NCBI GenBank assembly: GCA_041747075.1
Contig: JBGTFW010000064.1
Location: 1 to 13,772 of the forward strand
From: CAJQPP01 sp041747075
GTDB taxonomy: Bacteria; Planctomycetota; Planctomycetia; Pirellulales; Pirellulaceae
DNA: 13,772 nt
Reading direction: 5' to 3'
Below the pieces are notes generated by a model, which was given only the letters and a program-made list of their open reading frames with translations, made no database searches and had not been told where the DNA came from. Position 1 is the stretch's first letter. Every line of letters starts with the position of its first letter. Shown here one piece after another: positions 7,764-12,052 of the stretch. Position numbers and translations under genes: made by a program.

Positions 7764-8607
7764 TCCTTGCGCGCCTTCTACTCATTTTTGAAAATGCCGG
7801 ATTCAGTTCGATCAGAACTGCGTTTCGGTTTAACTCGCGTGCGACCAGCCCCGTCGTTCCAGACCCCCCGAACGGATCCAGAATTGTATCACCCTCCCGA
7901 GAACCCAAGAGAATGCAACGTCGCACCAGCTCGCGAGGGTAGGTGGCAGGATGCCCATTTCCACTTGTGTCCGGGCCGAGAATCCAATAGTTGCGCAGGT
8001 TGGCCCCGCTTTCCTCCCGAACTCCATTAGGATCGTAGAAGTACGTTGGCGATCTGGAGAACAAAAAGATCTCTTCGGTCGCAGTCGTCGGGCGATTTTT
8101 GACGCTTTCCGGCATTGCGGTTTTCTTGATCCAGGTGATGCGCGACCTGAGAATCCAGCCATCCGCCTGTAAGGCGAAGGCGACTCGCCAGGGGAGTCCC
8201 ATCAAGTCGCGATCTTTGAGGCCCCAGCAATCAGGGACTTTGCAATTACGTTTCTGAATCAATTTCTTGGTGTTGCCGACTACGGCATTCGGCCCGCAAT
8301 TTCCAGTTCCACCGTTTCTCGCGTAGCCGTCACCGACATTGAGCCAAACAACACCGTTCTTGCGCAGAACTCGCCGGACCTCACGAAAAATCGCAACCAG
8401 GTTTTCGACGTACTTTTCTGGCGTTGGCTCAGCACCGATTTGGGCCGGATGATCGTAGTCCCGCAGACCCCAATACGGCGGACTTGTTACGCAGCACTGT
8501 ACCGATTCGGCGTAGAGCTTGGGGAGGACGGCAAGACTGTCCCCCGTGATGATTTTCAGCGGTTCCGGATACCGCGCTTTACCATTTCGACCGCTACGAG
8601 CGTGCAT
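7726..8607 (-). CDS. Site-specific DNA methyltransferase (N4-cytosine or N6-adenine), beta-class order
   Basis: Amino-methyltransferase of the N6_N4_Mtase family. From the ATG at 8607 it has 293 residues. Catalytic motif IV, TSPPYWGLRDY, lies at about residues 41-51, and the SAM-binding motif I, DPFGGSGTTG, at about 244-253. This order (IV before I) is typical of the beta class. SPPY favours N4-cytosine but does not prove it. The stretch between about 95 and 160 is the likely target-recognition region. A GTG at 8628 would add seven residues, but a strong GGGAGG at 8618-8623 lies inside that extension and 10 bases before the ATG at 8607, so I use the ATG. The 3' end overlaps the HNH gene. Together they probably form the element's restriction-modification system, which would help maintain the element in its host. 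Confidence 0.88.
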   Translation of the reverse strand: MHARSGRNGKARYPEPLKIITGDSLAVLPKLYAESVQCCVTSPPYWGLRDYDHPAQIGAEPTPEKYVENLVAIFREVRRVLRKNGVVWLNVGDGYARNGGTGNCGPNAVVGNTKKLIQKRNCKVPDCWGLKDRDLMGLPWRVAFALQADGWILRSRITWIKKTAMPESVKNRPTTATEEIFLFSRSPTYFYDPNGVREESGANLRNYWILGPDTSGNGHPATYPRELVRRCILLGSREGDTILDPFGGSGTTGLVARELNRNAVLIELNPAFSKMSRRRARNGTQKRLKTTHS

Positions 8608-8617
8608 TAGTCTACTG

Positions 8618-8623
8618 CCTCCC
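8618..8623 (-). promoter_or_regulatory. Ribosome binding site deciding the methyltransferase start
   Basis: GGGAGG on the minus strand, 10 bases from the ATG at 8607. It would fall within the coding sequence if the upstream GTG (8628) were used. Confidence 0.7.
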
Positions 8624-8674
8624 TGCACCCATTATTTTCGGTCGTTTGACAAGTCAGGCCCCCTGTTCCGCTAA

Positions 8675-8702
8675 AACATAACCGGTATCCTGGTGAATGC
8701 AA
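8675..8702 (-). promoter_or_regulatory. Candidate promoter of the methyltransferase-HNH operon
   Basis: On the minus strand, TTGCAT (8702-8697), a 16-bp spacer and TATGTT (8680-8675). Transcription would start near 8668, leaving an approximately 60-base leader before the ATG. The rest of the gap 8608-8738 holds no gene that I can see. Moderate match only. Confidence 0.35.
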
Positions 8703-8738
8703 CCAGTGCTACGCCACTTTGTGGAGTTCCGGGGGTTC

Positions 8739-9680
8739 CTAAGCGACTGATCGTAACAGATCAGCAATTGTCCAATTCCGATCTGTCAATCGTGCGGCCA
8801 TCGCCGGAGTTTGCTTTAGGGTTTCATGCTTCCGGCACCAGTTGTACCAAGCGAAGAACAGCCCCTGCATCGCCCGATGGTGGTCTGGCGACTTGCTGAA
8901 TCCGTTGGTCAGACGGGTAAACCGCCGCATTTGCATTCGGAGCGTCAGGTTTAGCCGTTCGATGTAGCTGGTGGAAATACGGTCTGGGTCCGGGGTTCCG
9001 AAAGTGGCCGACTTTTCGGCGCTTATTATCTGAGCGGGGCTGTACCGGGTTTCGGTTTGCGTGCTGGCGTAAGTCTTGACTAATTGGCCAAAGTCAACGC
9101 GGCTGCCAAGGGTAAAGGGGACATTGTTCCGGTACATGGTCAGGCCATCGGTAGTCATCTGAAATCTTCCGACCGTAGCGTCTTTGAGACGGTTCAAGAA
9201 TTGTTGGCAGGTATTCAAATCGCGTTTTCCAATCGCATAGGCCACGACAAATTTCGTATTCGCTTCAATGGCGATGAACGTCCAGGAATCCCCGAGTTCG
9301 TCGGCCAACCCACGTTCGATTTTCTTCTTGTCTTTTGCGTAAACGTAACTCCAGATTTCGTCCGCCTGAATGTCCTGAACGGGCACGCCTTTCAGGTTCG
9401 CCATGAACCGTTCGCAGTTCTCGCCAACGTGCAACACCAAGTCGCAAATCGTGTCCCGGTGAAGGCTGGTCAGCCGTTCGGTCGCCCGGATCGACATGCC
9501 TTCCAAGAGCAACGACAGGGCCATAACGGCCTTGTCCAAGTCAATCCGCATATTGCCCAAGGGGCGGGCGGCATCGCTGGCGAACGTCTTGCGGCATTTT
9601 GTGCAGCGAAACCGCTGATTGCCTTTTCGGTCTTTGCCGATTTTGGTTCGTTGCTCGTGCTGGCAGGGTATCGCGATCAT
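8739..9680 (-). CDS. IS1-family DDE transposase, single open reading frame
   Basis: A 313-residue transposase. The N-terminus has a zinc-ribbon-like part, C6 and H8 with C26-x2-C29 in RFRCTKCRKTF, then a helix-turn-helix around residues 60-85 (GMSIRATERLTSLHRDTI). The catalytic core fits IS1 InsB: D107 in QADEIWSYV, D178 in TTDGLTMY and E241 in STSYIERLNLTLR, followed by RFTRLTNGFSKS, comparable to the R-x-E-R-x-N-L...FSKS signature of IS1. Classical IS1 needs a -1 frameshift to join InsA and InsB; this copy is fused, as in single-ORF IS1 groups. AAGGG lies 9 bases before the ATG. It is the only transposase gene between the outer inverted repeats and probably mobilises the whole element. The frame is intact with all three catalytic residues present. 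Confidence 0.92.
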   Translation of the reverse strand: MIAIPCQHEQRTKIGKDRKGNQRFRCTKCRKTFASDAARPLGNMRIDLDKAVMALSLLLEGMSIRATERLTSLHRDTICDLVLHVGENCERFMANLKGVPVQDIQADEIWSYVYAKDKKKIERGLADELGDSWTFIAIEANTKFVVAYAIGKRDLNTCQQFLNRLKDATVGRFQMTTDGLTMYRNNVPFTLGSRVDFGQLVKTYASTQTETRYSPAQIISAEKSATFGTPDPDRISTSYIERLNLTLRMQMRRFTRLTNGFSKSPDHHRAMQGLFFAWYNWCRKHETLKQTPAMAARLTDRNWTIADLLRSVA

Positions 9681-9700
9681 TCTAACTGGCCCTTTGTTGG

Positions 9701-9746
9701 GGCTTTCGCTAGAATGAAGTTGCTTAGGCTGCTTCTGGCGAAAGCC
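9701..9746 (-). promoter_or_regulatory. Long hairpin in the transposase mRNA leader
   Basis: GGCTTTCGC (9701-9709) pairs perfectly with GCGAAAGCC (9738-9746). Inside the loop, GAAG (9716-9719) pairs with CTTC (9732-9735). In the minus-strand transcript this folds about 20 bases before the transposase ATG, close to the AAGGG ribosome binding site. It could limit translation of the transposase, or block read-in from outside. Fold seen in sequence, role inferred. Confidence 0.5.
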
Positions 9747-9757
9747 GGTAGTTGTCG

Positions 9758-9787
9758 CCCGGTTGGTTAACGCCTTCCGGGTTTTTT
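9758..9787 (+). terminator. Terminator-like hairpin facing right / 5'-end hairpin of the transposase leader
   Basis: CCCGG (9758-9762) and CCGGG (9777-9781) enclose a 14-base loop and are followed on the plus strand by six T (9782-9787). No plus-strand gene precedes it, so it may stop read-through transcripts before the small-gene promoter. On the minus strand the predicted transposase transcript would start at about 9781, putting the same hairpin at its very 5' end. Confidence 0.45.
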
Positions 9788-9839
9788 ATTGTAGCCACAA
9801 AATAGGTCGCTTGACAAGTGGAAATATCGTGGCTACAAT
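9788..9839. promoter_or_regulatory. Divergent back-to-back promoters with inverted-repeat operator
   Basis: Plus strand: TTGACA (9811-9816), 17 bp, TACAAT (9834-9839), reading into the small gene at 9846. Minus strand: TTGTCA (9817-9812), 18 bp, TACAAT (9793-9788), reading toward the transposase. The two -35 boxes are the two strands of the same TTGACAA. Both -10 boxes lie inside the arms of a perfect 11-bp inverted repeat, ATTGTAGCCAC (9788-9798) and GTGGCTACAAT (9829-9839), with centres about 41 bp apart. A repressor bound to both arms would shut both promoters. The small DNA-binding-like protein encoded at 9846 is the obvious candidate. Confidence 0.8.
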
Positions 9840-9845
9840 TAAAAA

Positions 9846-10043
9846 ATGGCAAAAAAAAGTCGAGGTCGCCCGCCCAAAAAACGGGCTGAACAAAAGTCAA
9901 ATGTCTTACGAATCCGCCTAACCGCTAAGGAAAGGCGGATAATCGACAAGGCTGCTGGCAAAAACACGTCCGCATGGGCACGTGCTGTCTTGCTGCGGGC
10001 AGCCGGGGCCGGTATCGTTGAAAGTGGACCGAACGGGAATTGA
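9846..10043 (+). CDS. Small basic ribbon-helix-helix-like protein, probable autorepressor
   Basis: A 65-residue, strongly basic protein. An AT-hook-like motif, RGRPPKK (residues 6-12), is followed by a segment with ribbon-helix-helix character: a short strand NVLRIRLT (about 19-26), then helices KERRIIDKAAG and SAWARAVLLRAA. This resembles CopG/Arc-type repressors and the MobC-like small proteins of mobile elements. The -10 box ends 6 bp before the ATG, so the mRNA should start at or within a base of the start codon and be leaderless; there is no ribosome binding site. The gene sits on one side of the shared promoter/operator with the transposase on the other, so it most likely represses itself and the transposase. 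Its last codons overlap the antisense tRNA-like gene at 10025-10090. Family assignment is by pattern only. Confidence 0.7.
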   Translation: MAKKSRGRPPKKRAEQKSNVLRIRLTAKERRIIDKAAGKNTSAWARAVLLRAAGAGIVESGPNGN

Positions 10044-10090
10044 ACTCGTCCGCATGGGTTTATAAAGCCCTGCGGCCACCTGGCCGGCCC
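10025..10090 (-). tRNA. Abnormal tRNA-like gene, anticodon UAU (Ile) if canonical, D-arm nearly absent
   Basis: Read on the minus strand: acceptor GGGCCGG (10090-10084) pairs with TCGGTCC (10032-10026) through seven pairs including two G-U, with discriminator A (10025). The T-arm ACGAG-TTCAATT-CCCGT has the TTCRANY loop and one A-C mismatch. The anticodon loop TTTATAA (10066-10060) has T33 and A37-A38, giving UAU, which would read AUA. Its stem has only three firm G-C pairs. Between acceptor and anticodon arm there are 12 bases rather than about 19, leaving room for only a 2-bp D stem. Total length is 66. It starts 3 bases after the tRNA-Cys. It may be a functional minimal tRNA, a decayed one, or a tRNA mimic. 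Confidence 0.5.
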
Positions 10091-10093
10091 AAG

Positions 10094-10165
10094 AGGCCCG
10101 GGCCGGATTTGCACCGGCGTAACCCACTTTGCAGGAGAGGCGCCTAACTACTCGGCCACCGGGCC
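10094..10165 (-). tRNA. tRNA-Cys(GCA)
   Basis: 72 bases on the minus strand. The acceptor arms GGCCCGG and CCGGGCC pair perfectly (10165-10159 with 10101-10095), with discriminator T (10094) and no encoded CCA. D-arm GCC-GAGTAGTTA-GGC. Anticodon loop CTGCAAA with anticodon GCA at 10132-10130; its stem has one T-T mismatch and one G-T pair. T-arm GCCGG-TGCAAAT-CCGGC. Two deviations: the D-loop GG is AG, and the T-loop begins TGC instead of TTC. U at discriminator 73 is the cysteinyl-tRNA synthetase identity base, which supports the cysteine call. Confidence 0.88.
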
Positions 10166-10175
10166 AAAAAAAGAG

Positions 10176-10222
10176 CCCGCAGAACGCCGTAGCCCCGAAA
10201 AGGCCGCGTTCTGCGGGTTTTT
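10176..10222. terminator. Bidirectional rho-independent terminator
   Basis: A 12-bp perfect stem, CCCGCAGAACGC (10176-10187) with GCGTTCTGCGGG (10206-10217). Plus-strand T run at 10218-10222; minus-strand run of seven T at 10172-10166, which abuts the 5' end of tRNA-Cys. On the plus strand it ends the small DNA-binding gene's transcript after a 3' UTR antisense to both tRNAs. On the minus strand it lies between the upstream promoter region and the tRNAs. Confidence 0.8.
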
Positions 10223-10496
10223 GGCTTGTTATATTGGGTCCGAACGTGTATAACATACGTACGAACCCCATGCGCTTTGCCAGTACATTTTGGCAGTTCC
10301 TTTAAACATCGGGTTCACCGAGGCCCTGCGACTGCTATTCGCTAGGGCCTCACCTATCGCCTCGCCCCGGTGGCCCTGTTTCCAGCAAAAACCACCGGGA
10401 CTTGGCCGCCTGCCATCTTCGCCCCACGCTACGGCGACCACATCACGTGGAACTCGTCTCGCTTCTCATGGGAAAACTCCCTCCTTCCTCCTTCTA
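10223..10496 (-). ncRNA. Possible structured RNA or attenuator-type leader upstream of the tRNAs
   Basis: The gap 10223-10573 has no convincing gene on the plus strand. On the minus strand a good promoter (10530-10503) would start RNA near 10496. It is followed by two strong ribosome binding sites, AAGGAGG (10493-10487) and AAGGAGGG (10486-10479). The ATG at 10469 is correctly spaced, but its frame holds only MRSETSST before TGA (10445-10443). Two strong hairpins follow: CCCGGTGG/CCACCGGG (10366-10373 and 10392-10399), and GAGGCCCTGCG/CGC-T-AGGGCCTC (10320-10330 and 10340-10351). The transcript would end at the terminator before tRNA-Cys. A 70-codon frame from GTG at 10441 to 10229 is open; a +1 shift near the TGA would join the 8-codon start to it. 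Either an attenuated leader RNA, a small RNA, or a gene with a frameshift. Confidence 0.35.
10443..10469 (-). CDS. Eight-codon leader-peptide-like frame with strong ribosome binding site
   Basis: ATG at 10469, encoding MRSETSST then TGA. AAGGAGGG ends 9 bases before the ATG and a candidate promoter lies 34 bp before it. The start signals are stronger than those of any other gene here, which is odd for eight codons. Could be a leader peptide, or the start of a frameshifted longer gene continuing in the GTG frame at 10441. Confidence 0.3.
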   Translation of the reverse strand: MRSETSST

Positions 10497-10502
10497 TTTA
10501 GT

Positions 10503-10530
10503 ATTTTACCACGGTATTGTCAGGCGACAA
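10503..10530 (-). promoter_or_regulatory. Candidate minus-strand promoter with overlapping operator
   Basis: On the minus strand, TTGTCG (10530-10525), a 16-bp spacer and TAAAAT (10508-10503). The -35 box lies inside the dyad at 10515-10532. A start near 10496 gives a 27-base leader containing two Shine-Dalgarno sites before the ATG at 10469. Confidence 0.45.
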
Positions 10531-10532
10531 TA
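10515..10532. promoter_or_regulatory. 18-bp perfect dyad, operator-like
   Basis: TATTGTC-AGGC-GACAATA, two perfect 7-bp arms around four bases. It covers the -35 box of the minus-strand promoter and lies 42 bp before the -35 box of the plus-strand promoter at 10574. It is therefore well placed to be bound by the winged-helix protein encoded at 10632. No second copy was noticed in the window. Confidence 0.55.
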
Positions 10533-10573
10533 GCCAAAATCCACATTAACGCCACATAACGGACACACATTAG

Positions 10574-10602
10574 TTGACATGTGGTCCGGTATGGCCTATG
10601 CT
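10574..10602 (+). promoter_or_regulatory. Sigma70-type promoter of the winged-helix gene at 10632
   Basis: Consensus TTGACA (10574-10579), a 17-bp spacer and TATGCT (10597-10602). The expected start is near 10609. AGAAAGG (10614-10620) then serves as ribosome binding site for the ATG at 10632. An earlier in-frame ATG at 10581 lies inside the spacer and can be excluded. Confidence 0.75.
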
Positions 10603-10631
10603 TGTGGTACAAAAGAAAGGCAGGTTCTGCG

Positions 10632-11387
10632 ATGGCAATGAAAATGCGTAGTCCGAGCTACCCAGCCGTTGATTTGAAGGCAGCCGTTGATTTGGCTGTG
10701 AAAATTTATCCTGGCGCAAAACACCCCTTAGGCGCGTCTGTGATCGCTGAGGAATGGGGGTATGCCAGCATTTCATCTGCCTCACCATATCTTGCAGCGC
10801 TCAAAAAATACGGACTCCTTGAGGAATTGCCCCCCGGAAACGGTGGCTCGCGGCTTCTGAAACTAACGCCGCTTGCAATAGACATTGTGGTTGACCCGTC
10901 TGGGCAAACGACCCAACGAGCCAATGCGCTAAAGAAAGCCGCTTTGAACCCAGCAATTCATGCAGAAATGTGGGAAAAATGGGGCGGGGATTCGGTTCCG
11001 GAAAGCGAGATTCGACGGTATTTAGAAGTCGAGCGAAACTTTAACCCGAAATATGTGGGGAAAGTTGCTGAGGTTTACAAGAACACTATTGCCTTTTCCA
11101 AAGTGTCCACTAACGATATAGAGGCCAATCATGAAGATGCCGCTCTCTTGCATCGAGATACCGAAGTCCGCACAAACCGCAAACGAAAAAAGATGCCGGG
11201 AACCAAAGAGGACATTTACACGCTTTCAGATGGGGATGTGGTGATCCAATGGCCAGAAGAAATCCTTCCCTCAGACTTGGAAGATTTGGACGACTGGCTT
11301 GACATTATGAAACGGAAAATTAAGCGCTCGGTGGTGGCAGAAACCCCCGACAAATCTTCCGCCATCACGCCTGAGGACGACGAATAG
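10632..11387 (+). CDS. Winged-helix protein of unknown function
   Basis: A 251-residue protein. Residues about 8-85 look like a winged helix: PSYPAVDLKAAVDLAVKIYP, then a recognition-helix-like stretch ASISSASPYLAALKKYGLLE, and a wing ending GSRLLKLTPLAIDI. A helical middle segment follows (about 96-158, with WEKWGGDSVPESEIRRYLEV). After a basic linker with TNRKRKK (181-187), the C-terminus has DVVIQWPEEILPSDLEDLDDWLDIM (202-226) and ends acidic. I recall similar conserved hypothetical proteins with a hydrophobic-QWP...DWL ending, but no function. It has its own consensus promoter and a spaced ribosome binding site. It uses AUA isoleucine codons (residues 83 and 163) and is AT-richer than comEC, a sign of transfer. 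The 3' end overlaps the convergent gene by 23 bp. Regulation of element genes is a guess. Confidence 0.8.
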   Translation: MAMKMRSPSYPAVDLKAAVDLAVKIYPGAKHPLGASVIAEEWGYASISSASPYLAALKKYGLLEELPPGNGGSRLLKLTPLAIDIVVDPSGQTTQRANALKKAALNPAIHAEMWEKWGGDSVPESEIRRYLEVERNFNPKYVGKVAEVYKNTIAFSKVSTNDIEANHEDAALLHRDTEVRTNRKRKKMPGTKEDIYTLSDGDVVIQWPEEILPSDLEDLDDWLDIMKRKIKRSVVAETPDKSSAITPEDDE

Positions 11388-11967
11388 CCCATCGGCCATT
11401 TGTGCCTTTGGAAAAAACAGCCGCTTCTCCCCGCATAACGGTACCAACGGCATTTCGAAACCTGTTTGGTGGCTGATCGGTTTCATACCCCTGTTCCAGA
11501 ATCCGGACCACGATTTCGGTTTGGGTCAGTGGCTGGTCAGACTTGGCCAACACCTCCCCGATCACGTCCACCAAGGCCATATTCTCAAACGGCAACGGCG
11601 GCAGGTTTACATCGGTCCGAATGAACAAGGCCCGCCGCTTATTGCCCGCGGCCCGTAGCCGACGAATCTTGCCCTTTTTGCGCAGCAAGTGAAGCTGGTT
11701 GTCGATGGCGCGCGGTCGCCAATCACGGTCTGGATTAAGGGCCGTGAGGCCAGCCATAACGTCAGCGGTCGTAAACGGCCGGTCGTCAGGGATCACTGAT
11801 TCAATCGCCTTGGCGGTCGTCATGCGCCCCGGAACATGCGTACCGATCAACAGTTGTTCCAGTTCGGCGATGCGTGCCAGGGCCAGTTCGTATTCGTCTT
11901 TGGCCAGTTTGTAGGCGCGGTCGCGACGTTCGGCTGCGCGCTGGCGGAGTTGTTTGAACGCTTCCAT
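11365..11967 (-). CDS. Coiled-coil protein with two winged-helix-like domains
   Basis: A 200-residue protein. Residues 1-40 form a charged helix or coiled coil (RDRAYKLAKDEYELALARIAELEQLL), suitable for dimerisation. Residues about 49-118 and 129-195 each resemble a winged helix. The first contains RPFTTADVMAGL and a basic wing, IRRLRAAGNKRRALF. The second, MALVDVIGEVLAKSDQPLTQTEIVVRIL then GEAAVFSKGTNGRWAI, resembles HARE-HTH-type domains. It is probably a DNA-binding accessory or regulatory protein; no known function. The ATG at 11967 is 7 bases from the predicted -10 box, so its mRNA is probably leaderless; no ribosome binding site is seen. It is the right-most gene of the transposon, 75 bp inside the right end, and could act at that end. 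Confidence 0.75.
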   Translation of the reverse strand: MEAFKQLRQRAAERRDRAYKLAKDEYELALARIAELEQLLIGTHVPGRMTTAKAIESVIPDDRPFTTADVMAGLTALNPDRDWRPRAIDNQLHLLRKKGKIRRLRAAGNKRRALFIRTDVNLPPLPFENMALVDVIGEVLAKSDQPLTQTEIVVRILEQGYETDQPPNRFRNAVGTVMRGEAAVFSKGTNGRWAIRRPQA

Positions 11968-11974
11968 GTAGAAC

Positions 11975-12002
11975 AGAATAGGAAGCTTGCCGACAGGTTC
12001 AA
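11975..12002 (-). promoter_or_regulatory. Promoter of the right-end winged-helix gene
   Basis: On the minus strand, TTGAAC (12002-11997), a 16-bp spacer and TATTCT (11980-11975). The -10 box ends 7 bases before the ATG at 11967, predicting a leaderless transcript. It lies entirely inside the transposon's right end region. Confidence 0.55.
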
Positions 12003-12018
12003 CCAGGGTTACCCGGTT
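12001..12018. promoter_or_regulatory. Imperfect dyad next to the right-end promoter
   Basis: AACCAGGGTTACCCGGTT, with outer AACC/GGTT arms and an inner GGG/CCC pair. It borders the -35 box at 11997-12002 and lies 24 bp inside the right inverted repeat. It may be an operator or a transposase/accessory-protein site. Weak evidence. Confidence 0.3.
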
Positions 12019-12041
12019 GCGGGCGAGTGTGTGTTTCTAGT

Positions 12042-12052
12042 AGGACAGTACC
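12042..12052 (-). repeat. Right terminal inverted repeat
   Basis: AGGACAGTACC, the exact reverse complement of 7158-7168. It is followed immediately by the target duplication and then comEC sequence. Confidence 0.92.

Larger units (their letters stand above)
7158..12052. mobile_element. 4,895-bp transposon with IS1-family transposase and restriction-modification/tRNA cargo
   Basis: The unit is bounded by GGTACTGTCCT (7158-7168) and AGGACAGTACC (12042-12052), perfect 11-bp inverted repeats. Similarity continues imperfectly to about 26 bp (20 of 26 identical). It is flanked by the 8-bp duplication GTCCCGCC. It splits comEC, and its exact removal rejoins the gene in frame. Inside are the HNH endonuclease, DNA methyltransferase, IS1-family transposase, ribbon-helix-helix-like protein, two tRNA genes, a possible structured RNA locus and two winged-helix proteins. 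IS1-family enzymes usually create 8-9 bp duplications and use ends beginning GGT, so the internal transposase is the natural candidate for having moved the whole unit. I see no separate GGT/ACC ends close around the transposase. That assignment is inference; the boundaries are seen directly. Confidence 0.92.

Noticed and set aside
8646..8677. Plus-strand promoter at TTGACA (8646-8651)
   Set aside because: The nearest -10-like hexamer is 20 bp away, and no plus-strand gene follows before the antisense transposase.
8736..9728. Own short IS ends around the transposase (CCTAAGCGACT at 8738-8748 versus AGTTGCTTAGG at 9718-9728)
   Set aside because: Only about 10 of 11 bases match, one arm includes the transposase stop codon, flanks do not match and no target duplication is visible. 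The outer ends are far better supported.
10043..10222. T-box or riboswitch upstream of a gene
   Set aside because: The tRNA-like features are complete tRNA structures on the minus strand, and no T-box specifier or antiterminator motif was found.
10290..10559. 89-codon open frame on the plus strand
   Set aside because: No promoter or ribosome binding site. It runs through the two hairpins and the opposing promoter region, and its composition looks non-coding.
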